A stretch of DNA of 64,000 bases from Bicyclus anynana (lineage: Eukaryota > Arthropoda > Insecta > Lepidoptera > Nymphalidae): the NCBI RefSeq assembly GCF_947172395.1, contig NC_069095.1, positions 12,957,321 to 13,021,320 on the forward strand, written 5' to 3'. Both the position numbers and the translations under genes were made by a program. Position 1 is the stretch's first letter; every line of letters starts with the position of its first letter. A model generated the notes under the pieces. It saw only the letters and a list, made by a program, of their open reading frames with translations, was not told the DNA's origin and searched no databases. Shown here piece after piece: positions 33,291 through 44,891 of the stretch.

Positions 33291-33616
33291 TTTTTTTTAT
33301 TCTTTACAAGTTAGCCCTTGACTACAATCACACCTGATGCTAAGTGATGATGCAGTCTAAGATGGAAGCGAGCTAACTTGTTAGGAGGAGGATGAAAATC
33401 CACACCCCTTTCGGTTTCTACACGACATCGTACCGGAACGCTAAATCGCTTGGCGGTACGCCTTTGTCGGTAGGGTGGTAACTAGCCACGGCCGAAGCCT
33501 CCCACCAGCCAGACATGGACCAATTAAGAAAACCTCAATCGGCCCAGCCGGGGATCGAACCCAGGACCTCCGTCTTGTAAATCCACCGCGCATACCACTG
33601 CGCCACGGAGGCCGTC
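33291..33616 (-). mobile_element. Full-length SINE-1 with 8-bp target duplication
   Basis: Minus strand: A-box TGGCGCAGTGG, B-box GGTTCGATCCC, then about 250 bp of body and an A-rich end. AAGAGCTT flanks it (33,283-33,290 and 33,617-33,624). It is the best-preserved copy in the window at 326 bp. A 62-residue plus-strand frame through it has no meaning. Confidence 0.85.
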
Positions 33617-33624
33617 AAGAGCTT

Positions 33625-33788
33625 ATAAATATGAATGTGAGTTTGTATGTTACGTTTTCATGATTTTAAAAAATCTTTCACCAATGGAACGCTACATTAT
33701 CGGCCAGTAATAAAGGCTATTTTCTTTCCCCGTATTCCCACAGCAACGGGAACTATGTGGGTGAAATTGCAGGGTGTCTACTGTCTAG
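33625..33788 (+). mobile_element. Degraded Helitron-like copy
   Basis: CCCCGTATTCCCAC...AACGGGAAC block and an end at GTCTAG/T (33,784-33,787). The head is lost beside the SINE. Confidence 0.5.
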
Positions 33789-33824
33789 TAAGTAATAATT
33801 TAAAATATATAATAATAATAACCT

Positions 33825-33972
33825 CACGTTGTTTTCCTTCACCGTTTGAGAAGATTGATTTAATTTCTTAAAATGCACACAACTGAAAAGTTGGAGGTGC
33901 ATGCCTCGGACTTAATTCGAACCTACGTCTTCCAGAGTCGGAGGCAGAGGTCATATCCACTGGGCTATCACG
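33825..33972 (-). mobile_element. SINE-2 fragment (5' part)
   Basis: tRNA-like head with TAGCCCAGTGG A-box and a degraded B-box, then body to the AACGGTGAAGG word; the 3' half is missing. Confidence 0.65.
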
Positions 33973-33979
33973 ATTCACG

Positions 33980-36900
33980 ATTATATATTTAAAATAAAGA
34001 GCACCACAAATAGGCGCTTGGCACTAATATTTCAGGCACTCTTGGTTGGACTTCTTTTCTTTGACGAGTACCTATTCTATTTACATATAACTCTATCATT
34101 GGCACGGGACCTTGCTAAAGCGAGGTTCAAATCCCAGGCAGGTCCCTTCAAGTTTTCCCCAAAGACCTCATCCTGCGCTGATATGATACCTACATAATTC
34201 ATTACGTGAATCGTGACGAAGGTTTGCAACTAAAGAAGGATAGAATTGGTGTGATACATATTTTATTGTCCTAATTATGCCTTTGTCCAATAACCGACAG
34301 GTTTTGGGTTCAATTTCCAATATAATATGCTCAGATATGGTAGATGCATCCTAAGATGGTACCTAACTTGTAACCTGCGAGCTGTAATATTCTGGAATGG
34401 TATTTTCGCAGCATCATGTTGGAACGACAAAATCGATTGACGGTGGGTTTTTGAATAATGTCAATGGCCTTGACTAACCACAATGATCATACAAAGTACT
34501 AATGTCTCGATCTGGAAAGTGAACCACGAAACTTTCAATAATGAAGCAGCACATTCACAATTACTTCAGTGAGTGAGTGATGATATTCCTATGGTGAACA
34601 CACTACTAACCATAGACCACATATTCCTTAGAAATATAATGGTAATTAAAAAAATAATATTTTATGCTAAACTGGTATTAAAACTCAAAAGGTATTCAAA
34701 ATCTCCGAACAAGTGAGCTCATTAAACAATTTGTCTGTACTTTTGTGATGAAAACAATACTTTTTCTACTGCAATAGTGACGCGGTGGCGCCCTCAAGTC
34801 ACAATAAACCAGTAAATATGCAGTAGAGAATATATTCACATAAGAAACTAAATTCTATATCTATCATTATAACGTCGACTTTCTATTGGACAAGTGTAAC
34901 ACCTGTGACCTTTTAAGTACCATAGACAACTGACAGCTTCCTTCAGTAATCAGGTCACGTTCCTTTTTTGAAACGCGGTTGTCGTTCGAAGGCGTAGAAA
35001 TCCAGTCGTGAATGGAGGATTTTATGCTCTATGGTCTATGAATGCGGGTCTATTCATAGACGGTTTTATTATGGTTCTATATATGAAATATTTAAACCTT
35101 GGAGGAATTCCAGTCAGCACTTAGGTTCCAAGGATCAGTTTATTGTGTTTTATAAGTAGGAGTCGCTTATAAAATCCATTTAGGGTTAGCTCCGATGAGT
35201 TTAGTTTTTTTTAATTAAGGACAAGTTAGACTTTGACTGCGATTTCAAGTTGAAGTTAAGTGCTGGTGGTAGCAGGCTAACTTCGAAGAGTATAAGTTTG
35301 TTGTACTCATAGTTGTAACAGTTTGTATGCGACACCATTGGACGTATAATTGCTTGGCATTTATTAGGCCGAATCAGTCGTTCTTTGATGAATTTAGGAA
35401 TTGAAATTTTTCCCCCTTTCCCCTTTTCCTTCTAAATTCAAGGTGCAGAATTTAACATCCATCTATGTAACGACCCCCTACAGGACCAGGCTTCTCTCCT
35501 TATAGGAGAGGAGATTTAGAGTTTGGTCTATACTCCAAATCCCCTCTGCTACATTTCTGCGGGTGGGCTTATGCTAATGGTATAATTTTCATCTTAGAAA
35601 TGATTACTAGATAGAAGCATTGCTGCGGTGAACAGGACTATCAACATCTGCACTTAGGTTCAGCACGACCCAGGATCTCATGATTCCACCATATGCTAAC
35701 TAATGGAACAACAAGCTATTATTATGGATGGCAGAAACAATCTAAATGTCTTATCTTTAATGGCGGCCACAAATGATTTGGCGAAGTGTATGTAAACCGG
35801 AAGTGCTCTATGGTTCATTCCGCCATTTCCTCCTGATTGCACGACTCATTGTTTGTGCCACTTTTGTTCAGCTAGACTTTATTGTAGGAAACTTTTAACA
35901 GAAAATACGTCAGCGTCTTCCGAACTTGCACAATTTGAAGACATTCTCTCGTTGTATAAAATGGGTTGAGTGTTTTATGAAAGAAGTATTTAATATGTAT
36001 TTTGTAAAATAATGTGACACAGTTCCGAGACCTATTTTATACGAACTGTATTGTATTTTGAACTGCTTATCAGTAGAGCTTTGTTTAAAAAGTGTTTTTG
36101 GGAAAGCACCGTAGCAATGCTTATTTCTGCCACTAAGCATTGTTTTGTCCCGATCTGAAGGGACGCAGCAGAGCAGAGTAATTAAAGGGTCGTTAGGCAT
36201 GAGTAAATCAAGTCCCTGCAAGTCTTTATCCAGCTGTCTTTGTCCATCGACTGATGATGATTAATAATATAAGTTTACGACCACAGCATAGAACATAAAC
36301 GACTGTTTATCAGCGGTGCGCGGTTTTCAATTATTAGGTATGGCATTATACTCGTACTTGGAAATTGAACAAAATGGAAAAATCTATCTCCAATTATACA
36401 GGTTCAACATGAGATCTCAGGGTAGGCAGCAGTGGCGTAGCGTGCCTTGCAGGGGCCCCGTATTCAAATTAGTTGGGGGGCCCAATGAAGATTTCTCACA
36501 AATTAAGCAAAAATGCTCGCTTAAAATAAATTATACAGTGACTCTACATCTGTAGGCACTAAGTAGGATGTTACCAACTTTTGGGCACATACTTAACCAG
36601 AGAAAAAAGAGATTGTAGATTACCTACATTTTACTAATTTTTGCTTTCACACGTAAAGGCCCCTTTAGTCTGGGGGCCCCGTATCAGTGATGCGGCTGAT
36701 ACAGTGGTAGGTTCGCCCTTGGTAGGAAGTGCATTTTTGTTTCAATGTCACGTCACTACTGTCTAACCTATAGAGGTTGCTACGTGTTGCAGAAATTACA
36801 ATCAAATTGAAAATTATATGTAGAAATAGTCTTAAAATTTTGCGGACCATTGAGGTTACATCTAGATCTCTACTATTTAAACTAAAATTATTTGCTGCCT

Positions 36901-37530
36901 TTTCGATGTAGGACGGAGCAACTTTCCCCACTTGTGTGTAATCATTCAGTTCTACGTCACGACCACGAGATGGGTCCAGTGGGGCGGAAAATGGCAAACA
37001 AGCTCAGCCAACAGCGAACTGATACACAATACCTTATAGGAGAGTAAACCGATATGAGAACCTTTTCTCTATTACAGCAAACCGCCAGCCAAGCGTATGC
37101 TACAAGTTAATAAGTAGTTTAGTAGCGCGATTTATTATTTCATTGTGATGCACATTGATAAGTTATGTTATTCTTCGCGGAAACCAATATTCTACTGCAA
37201 TCTTTTGCAAATAAACAAACAAAAATTTTTGCTCAGTCGAGTCATGGAGTGTACGTATCATGGTATGTATGATTTGTCAAATCGATCGATCGAGAGTTTG
37301 GCGTGCACTTCAGATGTGAAATACATGATACAGACCTATGTGGCAAAGGTACATGATTATATCTTCTGTTTGGTTAAAGTCTTGGAAAACGTGCCTATAG
37401 AGCGATGCCTACAAAGTTATGTTTAGGTAGGTTTTGCGTAGGTGTGTCCTTTATCTTTATCCCTCAACTATAAGTGTAAAAATCCTGCCGAAATGACCGA
37501 AATGACCCCGCACCTACTCTGTGCTTTCCG
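33980..37530. other. AT-rich sequence, no gene seen
   Basis: 35,472-35,580 shares the CAGGxCCAGGC...CTCCTCT and GCGGGTGGGC words with 46,275-46,400, a dispersed repeat. 36,430-36,715 holds two direct copies of GGGGCCCCGTAT, probably a small repeat. 34,110-34,145 has a lone B-box-like GGTTCAAATCCC. No coding signal. Confidence 0.4.
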
Positions 37531-37539
37531 GGGGTCTTC

Positions 37540-37830
37540 TAGCAACTTGGAGCCCCAACGTCCATCGGCTCTTCGAACACATAGTTCGAAGCTCATATTC
37601 TAGGATAGCTCTGCCCATTGCCACTTCAGTTTTGCGACTCGCTGACCTATGCAAGTCATTTTATTTCGTCTGCGGATTTCCTCGCAACACGCTCCATCGC
37701 CTGCTGACTGACTTTGAGCTTCCTAATAAAGCCCATAGTTAGCGACCAAGTATCAGATCCGTAGGTCACTGGTCATCACAGGCATTGTTCGAAGACTTTT
37801 GTCTTCAGGCACTGAGGAATTTTGGACGTA
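37540..37830 (-). pseudogene. RTE-type LINE C-terminal fragment, strongly diverged
   Basis: Minus-strand match to the same module as 52,533-53,068: the segment from the F-E-Q-C and Y-G-S block down to the W-A-x-x-V-R-R-A-D-G-R-W-G block. Many substitutions and indels, no (TGA)n end. One of the oldest copies here. Confidence 0.7.
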
Positions 37831-37969
37831 ATATAAAAACACCCTGTTTGAGTACTTTAGGTGTGGTTTGGCTAATGAAGCACTAGAGCCCGCTACCATT
37901 GAATGAGGGTGGTGTGGTGACCGGTAGCTGGCATTTTAGTTTGTTTACATTCTAAGAGTTCTATTTCAA

Positions 37970-38232
37970 AGGAAATGTTTATATTTATAGCATTGATCTT
38001 TAACGATAGGATCCTACGCCTATTTCACAAAAGCGGAGCTAATGCGGCTTCCCTAGGAACATTGTTGCAGTTTTCGCAACCCAGGCCTGCGGTCGCGTCG
38101 CAGCTTACCGCGCTCGCGTTACAACGCACGCCGCACACGATACGCCCCGCCGGTCGTGACTCGTGTTACACGAAGCCGGATAAACCACCAACTTTTCAAT
38201 ATCAGACAACTCCTCCACATAATATGCCATGA
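37970..38232 (+). other. GC-rich island without recognised gene
   Basis: 38,025-38,190 is distinctly GC-rich. An 85-codon frame spans it but has no recognisable domain and no codon structure I trust. Confidence 0.25.
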
Positions 38233-38261
38233 ATTTTTGCCAATCTTATGTTGAGATTAAT

Positions 38262-38812
38262 CATCATCATCACAAAATCCATATTCGGCTTGCTGTTGAG
38301 AACGACTTCCGTGGCGCAGTAGTATGCGCGGTGGACTTACAAGACGGAGGTCCTGGGTTCGATCCCCGGTTCGGCCGATTGAGGTATTCTTAATTGGTCC
38401 AGGTCTGGCTGTTGGGAGGCTTCGGCCGTGCTATCAACCTACCGACAAAGACGTACCGCCAAGCGATTTAGCGTTCCAGTACGATGTCGTGTAGAAACCG
38501 AAAGGGGTGTGGATTTTCATCCTCCTCCTAACAAGTTATTCCGCTTCCATATTAGATTGCATCATCACTTACCATCAGGTGAGATTTCAGTCAATTGAAA
38601 CTTGTAAAAAACAAAAAAAACAAAAAAGACGAGCCCTTTTTTCAGAACGAGAGCGGTTAGGTTAATAGTCCACAACTCTTGCCCAATGCGAATTGGCAGA
38701 GTTCACACGTAGAGAGATTTATGATAATTCTCAGGTATGCAGGTTTTCTCACGATGTTTTCATTCACCTTTTGAGACACGTGATATTTAATTTCTTAAAA
38801 TGCAGAATTTTA
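38262..38812 (-). mobile_element. SINE-2 copy split by a SINE-1 insertion
   Basis: Minus-strand SINE-2 end (38,262-38,311, CCATATTCGGCTTGCTG) and body (38,626-38,812, CAGAACGAGAGCGG through ATTTCTTAAAATGCA) are separated by a SINE-1. The two parts join correctly when the insert is removed. The tRNA-like head is missing. Confidence 0.75.
38312..38625 (+). mobile_element. SINE-1 inserted in SINE-2
   Basis: A-box GGCGCAGTAGT, B-box GGTTCGATCCCC, full body and an A-rich tail (AAAAAACAAAAAAGA). It lies in the opposite orientation to its host and is therefore younger than it. The flanks ACGA/ACGAG suggest a short duplication. Confidence 0.8.
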
Positions 38813-38965
38813 AGTAAATTTAAACTCGTTGGATTTGGATGAATAGAATTTTAGTTTATACATTTTTTTATGAACATCAAAACGAACCAGCGGGCGGGGT
38901 CCCATTGAACCACCACTTCATGGTGATGAGTCCGGACCCTTTACCACTGAGCTATAAAGGCTTTG

Positions 38966-39050
38966 ACATCAACATCATCATCATCATATCAGCCGATGGA
39001 CGTCCACTGAAGGACATAGGCCTCCTGCCGCCATAGCCGCCTGCATCCAG
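38966..39050 (-). pseudogene. RTE LINE 3' terminus only
   Basis: CATCATCATCATATCAGCC and ATGGACGTCCACTG, the last about 80 bp of the RTE family including its (TGA)n tail on the minus strand. It is a severely 5'-truncated copy. Confidence 0.7.
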
Positions 39051-39059
39051 CGCGTTTTA

Positions 39060-40455
39060 ATATTTATTTGATTGAGGCTGTTATTGAATTACACAAAATG
39101 ATTTGACGAAACTCTTGACACACATAACCCGTGCTCTAGATTAACACTTGGCGCACTTTAGATCCCAGGAAATTGTTTCATTCCCGCGGGAAATGGGAAA
39201 TTCCACGACGAAAGTTGTGGATACGTACGAGTATGCTCGACCGAATACACAAAGTTTCGTGCCGTTTCGCAGCGTACTTTGATGTCACTGCGAGAATAGA
39301 ATGAAGTTGTTTGACTTGTTTGTCACCAGGGTTGGACTACCCAGTAGCTCCTAGACAATGGCTTACTTAGGGCCTTTTTATCCTTTTCCAAATTGCTAAA
39401 ATATATTTTTGGTTTATAGAAAACGGAACACCATTTCAAAAGAAATCTGGCGTTATCGATCATGGTTCTACGAGTAGCTATAGAAAAAGTTCTAGTTAAT
39501 GGTTCTATTTTAGACCCTGATGATAGATTCTGGATTTAATTTTATTGCACAAAATGTGGGTACAAAGACGAAACATAAAGTCTTGAGGCATTTTCTGGTA
39601 AGAGTTGATAAGCGAAAGGGAAGACAATCAAGGGAAGGGAAGATAAATTACAAAAGGGAACTTAAGCTAACGTATCAAGGAGTATACACATTATGCCCAC
39701 GTGGAATGATGGTAAAAATCTGGCTTAATTTTCGCGTTGGACAGCCAGGCTGATCCTTGGCGCTAAAAATAAGCCAGCTCTTCTGTCACCAGGTCACTAT
39801 CATTTTTGTAGTATGATAGAAAGAATTTCATACGTTTAAAGTAGTTATTCTAGCTGAATTGATTATTGTCGGATTCAGCTAAATTGATTATAGTCTCGAA
39901 TTTTCAAATGTTTAACTAAAAACTTGTTATCCTTTACTTGCTGAATTTTAATAAATAAGGCAAGGATACAGTATTTATCTATTCTGTTTTTGTTATGTAC
40001 TATGTTATTTTGGTACATCAAAAAGGATGCATAGTTAACGAGGAGGAAATGTAGAGGATATTCAATAACAAAAATATAACATAATTAGGTAGGTATATAG
40101 GTAAATATAAATAGTTAGGCATTTGTTATTTGTCTCTCAGTAGACCTATTTTATGTATTAACTAAATGTTAGCAAAATACATAACATTCCATTGCAAAAT
40201 CGATGGCAATGAACCCGTGTTTCTCTAACTATCGTAGCAAGAGTGTGTGGAAATACTTTGCAAGCTTTTTAGGTGATTGTATGTATTTTTTTGTCGGTTT
40301 GTAAATTATTAAGAGTTTTATTATGACTAACTTTTAGATGTCGGAATAAATAGTTTAAATACTACGTTAACGTTTCAGTTGCACTTATCGTTGTTTTTAC
40401 CTTTAATAAAACATTATTGAAAGACAGATATTTACTTGGCAATTTTTTACATACT
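39060..40455. other. No gene seen
   Basis: AT-rich, short frames only. Confidence 0.4.
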
Positions 40456-40457
40456 TA

Positions 40458-40652
40458 TCTTAACTAATATTATTTATATATTATAAAGCTGAAGAGTTTG
40501 TTTGTTTGTTTGAACGCGCCAATCTCTGGAACTACTGGACTAATTTGAAAAATTCTTCCAGTGTTAAATAGCCCATTTGTTGAGGATGGCTATATCCCCG
40601 TACTCCTACGGGAACGGGAACCATGCGGTTGAAACCGTGCGGCGTCAACTAG
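40458..40652 (+). mobile_element. Helitron-like element (Lep1-type)
   Basis: Starts A/TCTTAACTAATATTAT, carries the AAGCTGAAGAGTTTG head and GGAACGGGAACC block, ends CGTCAACTAG/T. 195 bp with the A|T insertion pattern. Confidence 0.75.
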
Positions 40653-40935
40653 TACGTGATATTCTATAAAAAATTTACTCCAATACACGTTTTAATGTTT
40701 TTATATCGGGCCCTTGGCCTTTGTAAGGGCCTATTTTGCCTAATGGCCAATCCGTCCCTGTGCGCGTCATCTGCGGCATCCGTGCCACAGTTTGGAGAGC
40801 TCCGGATTATATTGAAAAGGAATGCAAATGCCTCTCTATTGTTGGGACGAGATTGTGAAATGCTTCACTAACGTCATATTGAAGAGAACACAGATCAAAT
40901 GTCTTGATATATTTTCTTAAACTAAAGAGTTTGAC

Positions 40936-41200
40936 AGTCGTGATAGCCCAGTGGATATGACCATGAGGCAGACCTCCGATCCCGGAGCTTTTCAGTTGTG
41001 TGCATTTTATGAAATTAAATACCACGTGTCTCAAACGGTGAAGGAAAAACATCGTGAAGATCCTGCATACCAGAGAATTTTCTTAGATCTTTGCGTGTGT
41101 GAAGTCTGCCAATCCGCATTGGGCAGTGTGGTGGACTATTGGCCTAGCCCTCATTCTGAGAGGAGCTCAGCAGTAAGCCGAATATAGTTTGATAACGACA
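40936..41200 (+). mobile_element. SINE-2 with 12-bp target duplication
   Basis: AAAGAGTTTGAC occurs at 40,924-40,935 and 41,201-41,212. The A-box is present (TAGCCCAGTGG); the B-box is damaged by a deletion. The second duplication copy includes the first bases of the SINE-1 at 41,211, so this SINE-2 entered right at the head of an existing SINE-1. Confidence 0.8.
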
Positions 41201-41210
41201 AAAGAGTTTG

Positions 41211-41505
41211 ACGGCCTCCGTGGCGCAGTGGTATGTACGGTGGATTTACAAGACGGAGATCCTGGGCCGATTGAGATTTTCTTAATTGGTCCAGGTCTGG
41301 CTGGTGGGAGGCTTCAGCCGTGGCTAGTTACCACCCTACCGGCAATCTCACCTGATGGTAAGTGATGATGCAGTCTAAGATGGAAGCGGGCTATTTTGTT
41401 AGGAGGAGAATGAAATTCCACACTCCTTTTCGGTTTCTAAACGACATCGTACTGGAACTCTAGATCACTTGGCGGTACTACTCCCACCAGCCAGATAAGA
41501 TATGA
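41211..41505. mobile_element. Head-to-head chimeric SINE-1
   Basis: 41,211-41,343 is the plus-strand head (GGCCTCCGTGGCGCAG to TACCACCCTACCGGC). From 41,344 the sequence continues as the minus-strand 3' part (ATCTCACCTGATGGTAAG through CGGTTTCTAAACGACATCG to CCCACCAGCCAGA). One SINE joined to an inverted piece of another; the B-box is partly lost. Confidence 0.75.
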
Positions 41506-41548
41506 AAATAACACTTTTGGGTTTTCTTTCTTCATCTCAGTAGAGTTT

Positions 41549-41712
41549 AGAGCCCCCGCTCACTTACAACTTTTAGTTGGCTGACTTAGTTGGCCGATTA
41601 TAGAACAGGTATAGCGATGTATGACAGCCCGCACATCTGTCCAACTAAATCACGCACAATTAAAAAGTCGTCCAACTATCGGCCAACTAAAAATTGCCAA
41701 TGAGCGGCCACC
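41549..41712. mobile_element. Small MITE with imperfect inverted ends
   Basis: The left end around GCCCCCGCTCACTTAC and ACTTTTAGTTGGC is inverted at the right as GCCAACTAAAAATTGCC and GAGCGGCC. About 160 bp; no clear target duplication. Confidence 0.55.
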
Positions 41713-42298
41713 GTTAAAGCTAGGGAGAATAAACAAGATAGTTATATATATCAGGAACTTGAAAATAACCCGAGGGCCATTACAGTTTTCAAAAAGACCT
41801 CCTAAACTTCTAATCCGGACTTATCGTCCCAATGTTGTCCTCCCAACTTACTTGGGCCCGGGATTAGCGGAAACTTTATAGGTGTCGGTTTGGAACGAGT
41901 TTATCTTGTAGATTAATGGCCCCTTGATGAAATTTCGAAAGATTAACTGCTTGTCGTTCTGTCCGCGGATACAACGGCATACTTAGACTTTGAAATGAAA
42001 CGAAAGGTTTAAGATTCGATTCACTTGTTTAAAATTAATAAGCAATATAACCTTCAGTAATTTTCTAAAAAACTTTCCTGAAAAATGTGAAATTTAATAA
42101 AGAAAACCCTATACAAATAGAAGGACTAGTAACTTTTTGAGACTATTTAAATTTTACATAAGAATCATAATTTCTTTGAATTGAAGTTCAAAATGCATTA
42201 AAAAATTCGTTTCTTCGATTTTTCCAGGATGACCCATGTTTGCTTTTTTGAATTCGGTTAAAAAGCCGCGTATAACGTCCTATTTCGAACCAGTTTTT

Positions 42299-42344
42299 AA
42301 CCGACTTCCAAAAAGGAGGAGGTTCTACGTTCGGCTGTATGTAT

Positions 42345-42380
<36 letters not shown>

Positions 42381-43630
42381 ATGTCCAGCGATAATTCCGT
42401 CATTTGTGGACCGATTTTGAAAATTCTTTTTTTGTTGTGAAGGGTTTGATTCTAGGGTGGTCCCATTTTTTTCATGTCAGGATCTGATGATGGCATCCTG
42501 GAGAAATCGAGGGGAACTTTTGAAAATCGTAGAGACGGCTAGTGCGTTTGTTAGTGTTTCCATAAGGTATTTTAAACCACTACAATTTTATGAAGGTCTG
42601 GAGTTGGCCTGATGATGGAGCCGATACACAGACGATGGAACTCGTCAACGATTTACAGCAGGTACCTTTTGTTTGGGCTTAATTTATTTGTATTGATGAG
42701 AACTTTCCACCTAGATAGGTTGTGACTGTATTAAGGGTCTGATGATGAAGACGAAGGACAGTGAAGAGAACTCCTCGACGGTTCACAGTAGCTACCTTGT
42801 GTTTGGACTTGATAAATTTGTATTGATGAGAACTTTCCACCTAGATGGGTTGTGACTGTATTAAGGGTCTGATGATGAAGACGAAGGACAGTGAAGAGAA
42901 CTCCTCGACGGTTCACAGTAGCTACCTTGTGTTTGGACTTGATAAATTTGTATTGATGAGAACTTTCCACCTAGATGGGTTGTGACTGTATTAGGGGTCT
43001 GGTGAGGAATACGAAGGATAGTTAAGGGAACTCCTCGACGGTTCACAGTAGCTACCTTGTGTTTTGACTTGATAATTTTGTATTGATGAGAACTTTCCAC
43101 CAGGATAGGTTATGACTGTATTAGAGGTCTGGTGATGAAGATGAAGGAGAGTTAAGGGAACTCCTCGACGGTTCACAGTAGCTACCTTGTGTTTGGACTT
43201 GATAAATTTTATATTGATGAGAACTTTCCACCCATATGGATTGTGACTGCATAGGGGGTCTGGTGATGAAGACGGAGGACAGTCAGTTCACACTCAGTAG
43301 GTGTGCTAACACTAAAAATTAAAAAATAAAAATTTTAATAAAAAAAATTCAACCGACTTCCAACTCAAAAATTAACCTAAACTAAAAAGCAAAAAATAAC
43401 ATCTTACCTATGTGCTACCTTCTGATCAGTTTGAAGGCGGTGCCAATCCAGTGTCATGTTTTAATTAAAGCTGTTTCTGAAAGAACCACAGAAATTGTGT
43501 AATTTAAACGGCTTGAATTAAAACATCACTGGCTTGGCACCGCCTTCAAACTGATCAGAAGGTAGCACATAGGTAAGATGTTATTTTTTGCTTTTTAGTT
43601 TAGGTTAATTTTTGAGTTGGAAGTCGGTTG
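42299..43630 (-). mobile_element. Composite MITE: palindrome plus 130-bp tandem repeats, copy B
   Basis: An inverted copy of 7,575-8,826. It begins AACCGACTTCCAAAAAGG and ends TTGGAAGTCGGTTG. It holds a 31-T run (42,346-42,376), five 130-bp units and the terminal palindrome. It is about 80 bp longer overall; two extra units are partly offset by other changes. Confidence 0.7.
42641..43290. repeat. 130-bp tandem repeat array (5 units)
   Basis: The phase word CTCCTCGACG occurs at 42,771, 42,901, 43,031 and 43,161, with a diverged unit at 42,641, always 130 bp apart. Inner units are nearly identical. Minus-strand frames of 79 codons repeat through it and are artefacts. Confidence 0.9.
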
Positions 43631-43652
43631 AATTTTTTTTATTAAAATTTTT
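43328..43652. repeat. Long palindrome inside composite MITE copy B
   Basis: Arms of about 150 bp, centre near 43,490. Same family as 7,555-7,897. The loop differs in length. Confidence 0.8.
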
Positions 43653-44119
43653 TGTAATAGGTATAGTTAAGGATTTTCCGTTTGACTCATTTAACAAGGT
43701 CCACGAAAAGTACTTTGTGTATCTTAAAAATATATTGTAGCATGTTTTGCAAGAACTACTTTAGACAAAGGTCTGACAAGAATGCTTTCCACACGTAGGT
43801 ATAGCTGCGATATCTGGAGATCCTTCTTATATTAAATTCCTGGCATAAAATGGTCTCCGAGTATAATATAATTCCGCTCGCATCTTGTGGAGTGTAGGCA
43901 CGACCTATCGGCAAAAGGGACCCACATTGTGTTCAAACTAATGTAGAAGTAATTCCTTGAAGAAAAACCGGCTGAATTCTCCGAATATCCTTTGACATTT
44001 TCAGGGTTTGCTTGTGACCTTCGTGAGGTTATAACAACTGAAAGTTTTTCAGCACATTTACCTACCATATAGATATCTATTAAACAGGCAATAATAGAGA
44101 ATAGACCGTGATGGTTTTA

Positions 44120-44595
44120 GGACATCATTATCATATCAGCCGATAGACGTCCACTGCAGAACAAAGGCCTTTTGTAGGGACTTCCAAACATCAGGTTCCT
44201 GAGCCGCCAGTATCCAGCGAATCCCTGCGACTCGCTTGATGTCGTCAGTCCACCTGGTGGGGGTCCACCAACACTGCATTTGGGGTGGACACTGCGCTTT
44301 CTAGTGCGGGGCCGCCATTCCAGCACCTTTTGACTCTTCGAACAATGTGCCCCGCCCATTGTCACTTCAGCTTCGCGACACGTTGATCTTTATCGGTGAC
44401 TTTGGTTCTTCTGCGGATCTCCTCATTTCTGATTCAATCACGCAGAGATTCTCGACTCTCGTTCCATTGCCCACTGTGTGATTCTGAGCCTTTTTATGAG
44501 GCCCATATTCAGCGACCAAGTCTCGGAACCATAGGTCATCACTGCCGTCACGCACTATTCGAAGACTATTATCTTCAGGCACTGAGGAATTAATA
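44120..44595 (-). pseudogene. RTE-type LINE C-terminal copy, broken
   Basis: Minus strand. From the 3' side: CATCATTATCATATCAGCC tail, then the Q-x-W-T-S-I-G-like C terminus, W-G-P-K / R-R-A-D region, R-R-R-x-K-V-x-D and the upstream Y-G-S-E-T-W-S region. Frameshifts and a large substitution load; 5'-truncated at about 44,595. Confidence 0.75.
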
Positions 44596-44814
44596 AATAT
44601 TTTTAGGGAGATAATAAGCATTATTGTAATGTGTACGCACATAGACTAATAAGGCACGGACTGGGTGTTGTGTAGAGCTCAGAATACAGAAAACCCCCAG
44701 AAGGAGTGATAGCGCAAAGAAGTGAAGCCATTTAAACTACACATTTTACGATTACTCACTCTGTGTTTGTCGTGTTGTTTGACGTGCTATACAGGTGACA
44801 AATTTAATTAAATT

Positions 44815-44891
44815 AAGCCGTGTTGTGCTATTCCTTCGTGTAAAAATGCCGTTGGTAAAAAAAAGAAACTGAATAGGATCACATTTCACGT
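44815..44891 (+). pseudogene. THAP-domain 5' exon of a P-like transposase
   Basis: The translated exon shows C-C-A-I-P-S-C-K-N followed by a lysine-rich loop and I-T-F-H-V, ending exactly at a GTAAGT donor (44,892). This is the N-terminal half of a THAP zinc finger (C-x2-4-C ... F-H-x-F-P), and many insect THAP genes have an intron at this point. The expected initiator ATG is AAG here, with TAA two codons upstream, so the start is dead. No second exon with the C-x2-H half was found. Confidence 0.65.

Noticed and set aside
38895..38962. Minus-strand tRNA gene (GCCTTTATAGCTCAGTGG)
   Set aside because: A-box-like start but the T-loop GGTTCAATGG does not fit and the stems do not pair; a degraded SINE head is more likely.
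42731..43176. Series of similar 60-80-codon minus-strand proteins
   Set aside because: All lie in the 130-bp tandem repeats, repeat with the same period and have no homologous domain.
42641..43290. CRISPR-like array (regular repeats)
   Set aside because: Units are contiguous 130-bp tandem repeats without unique spacers, in a eukaryotic genome.
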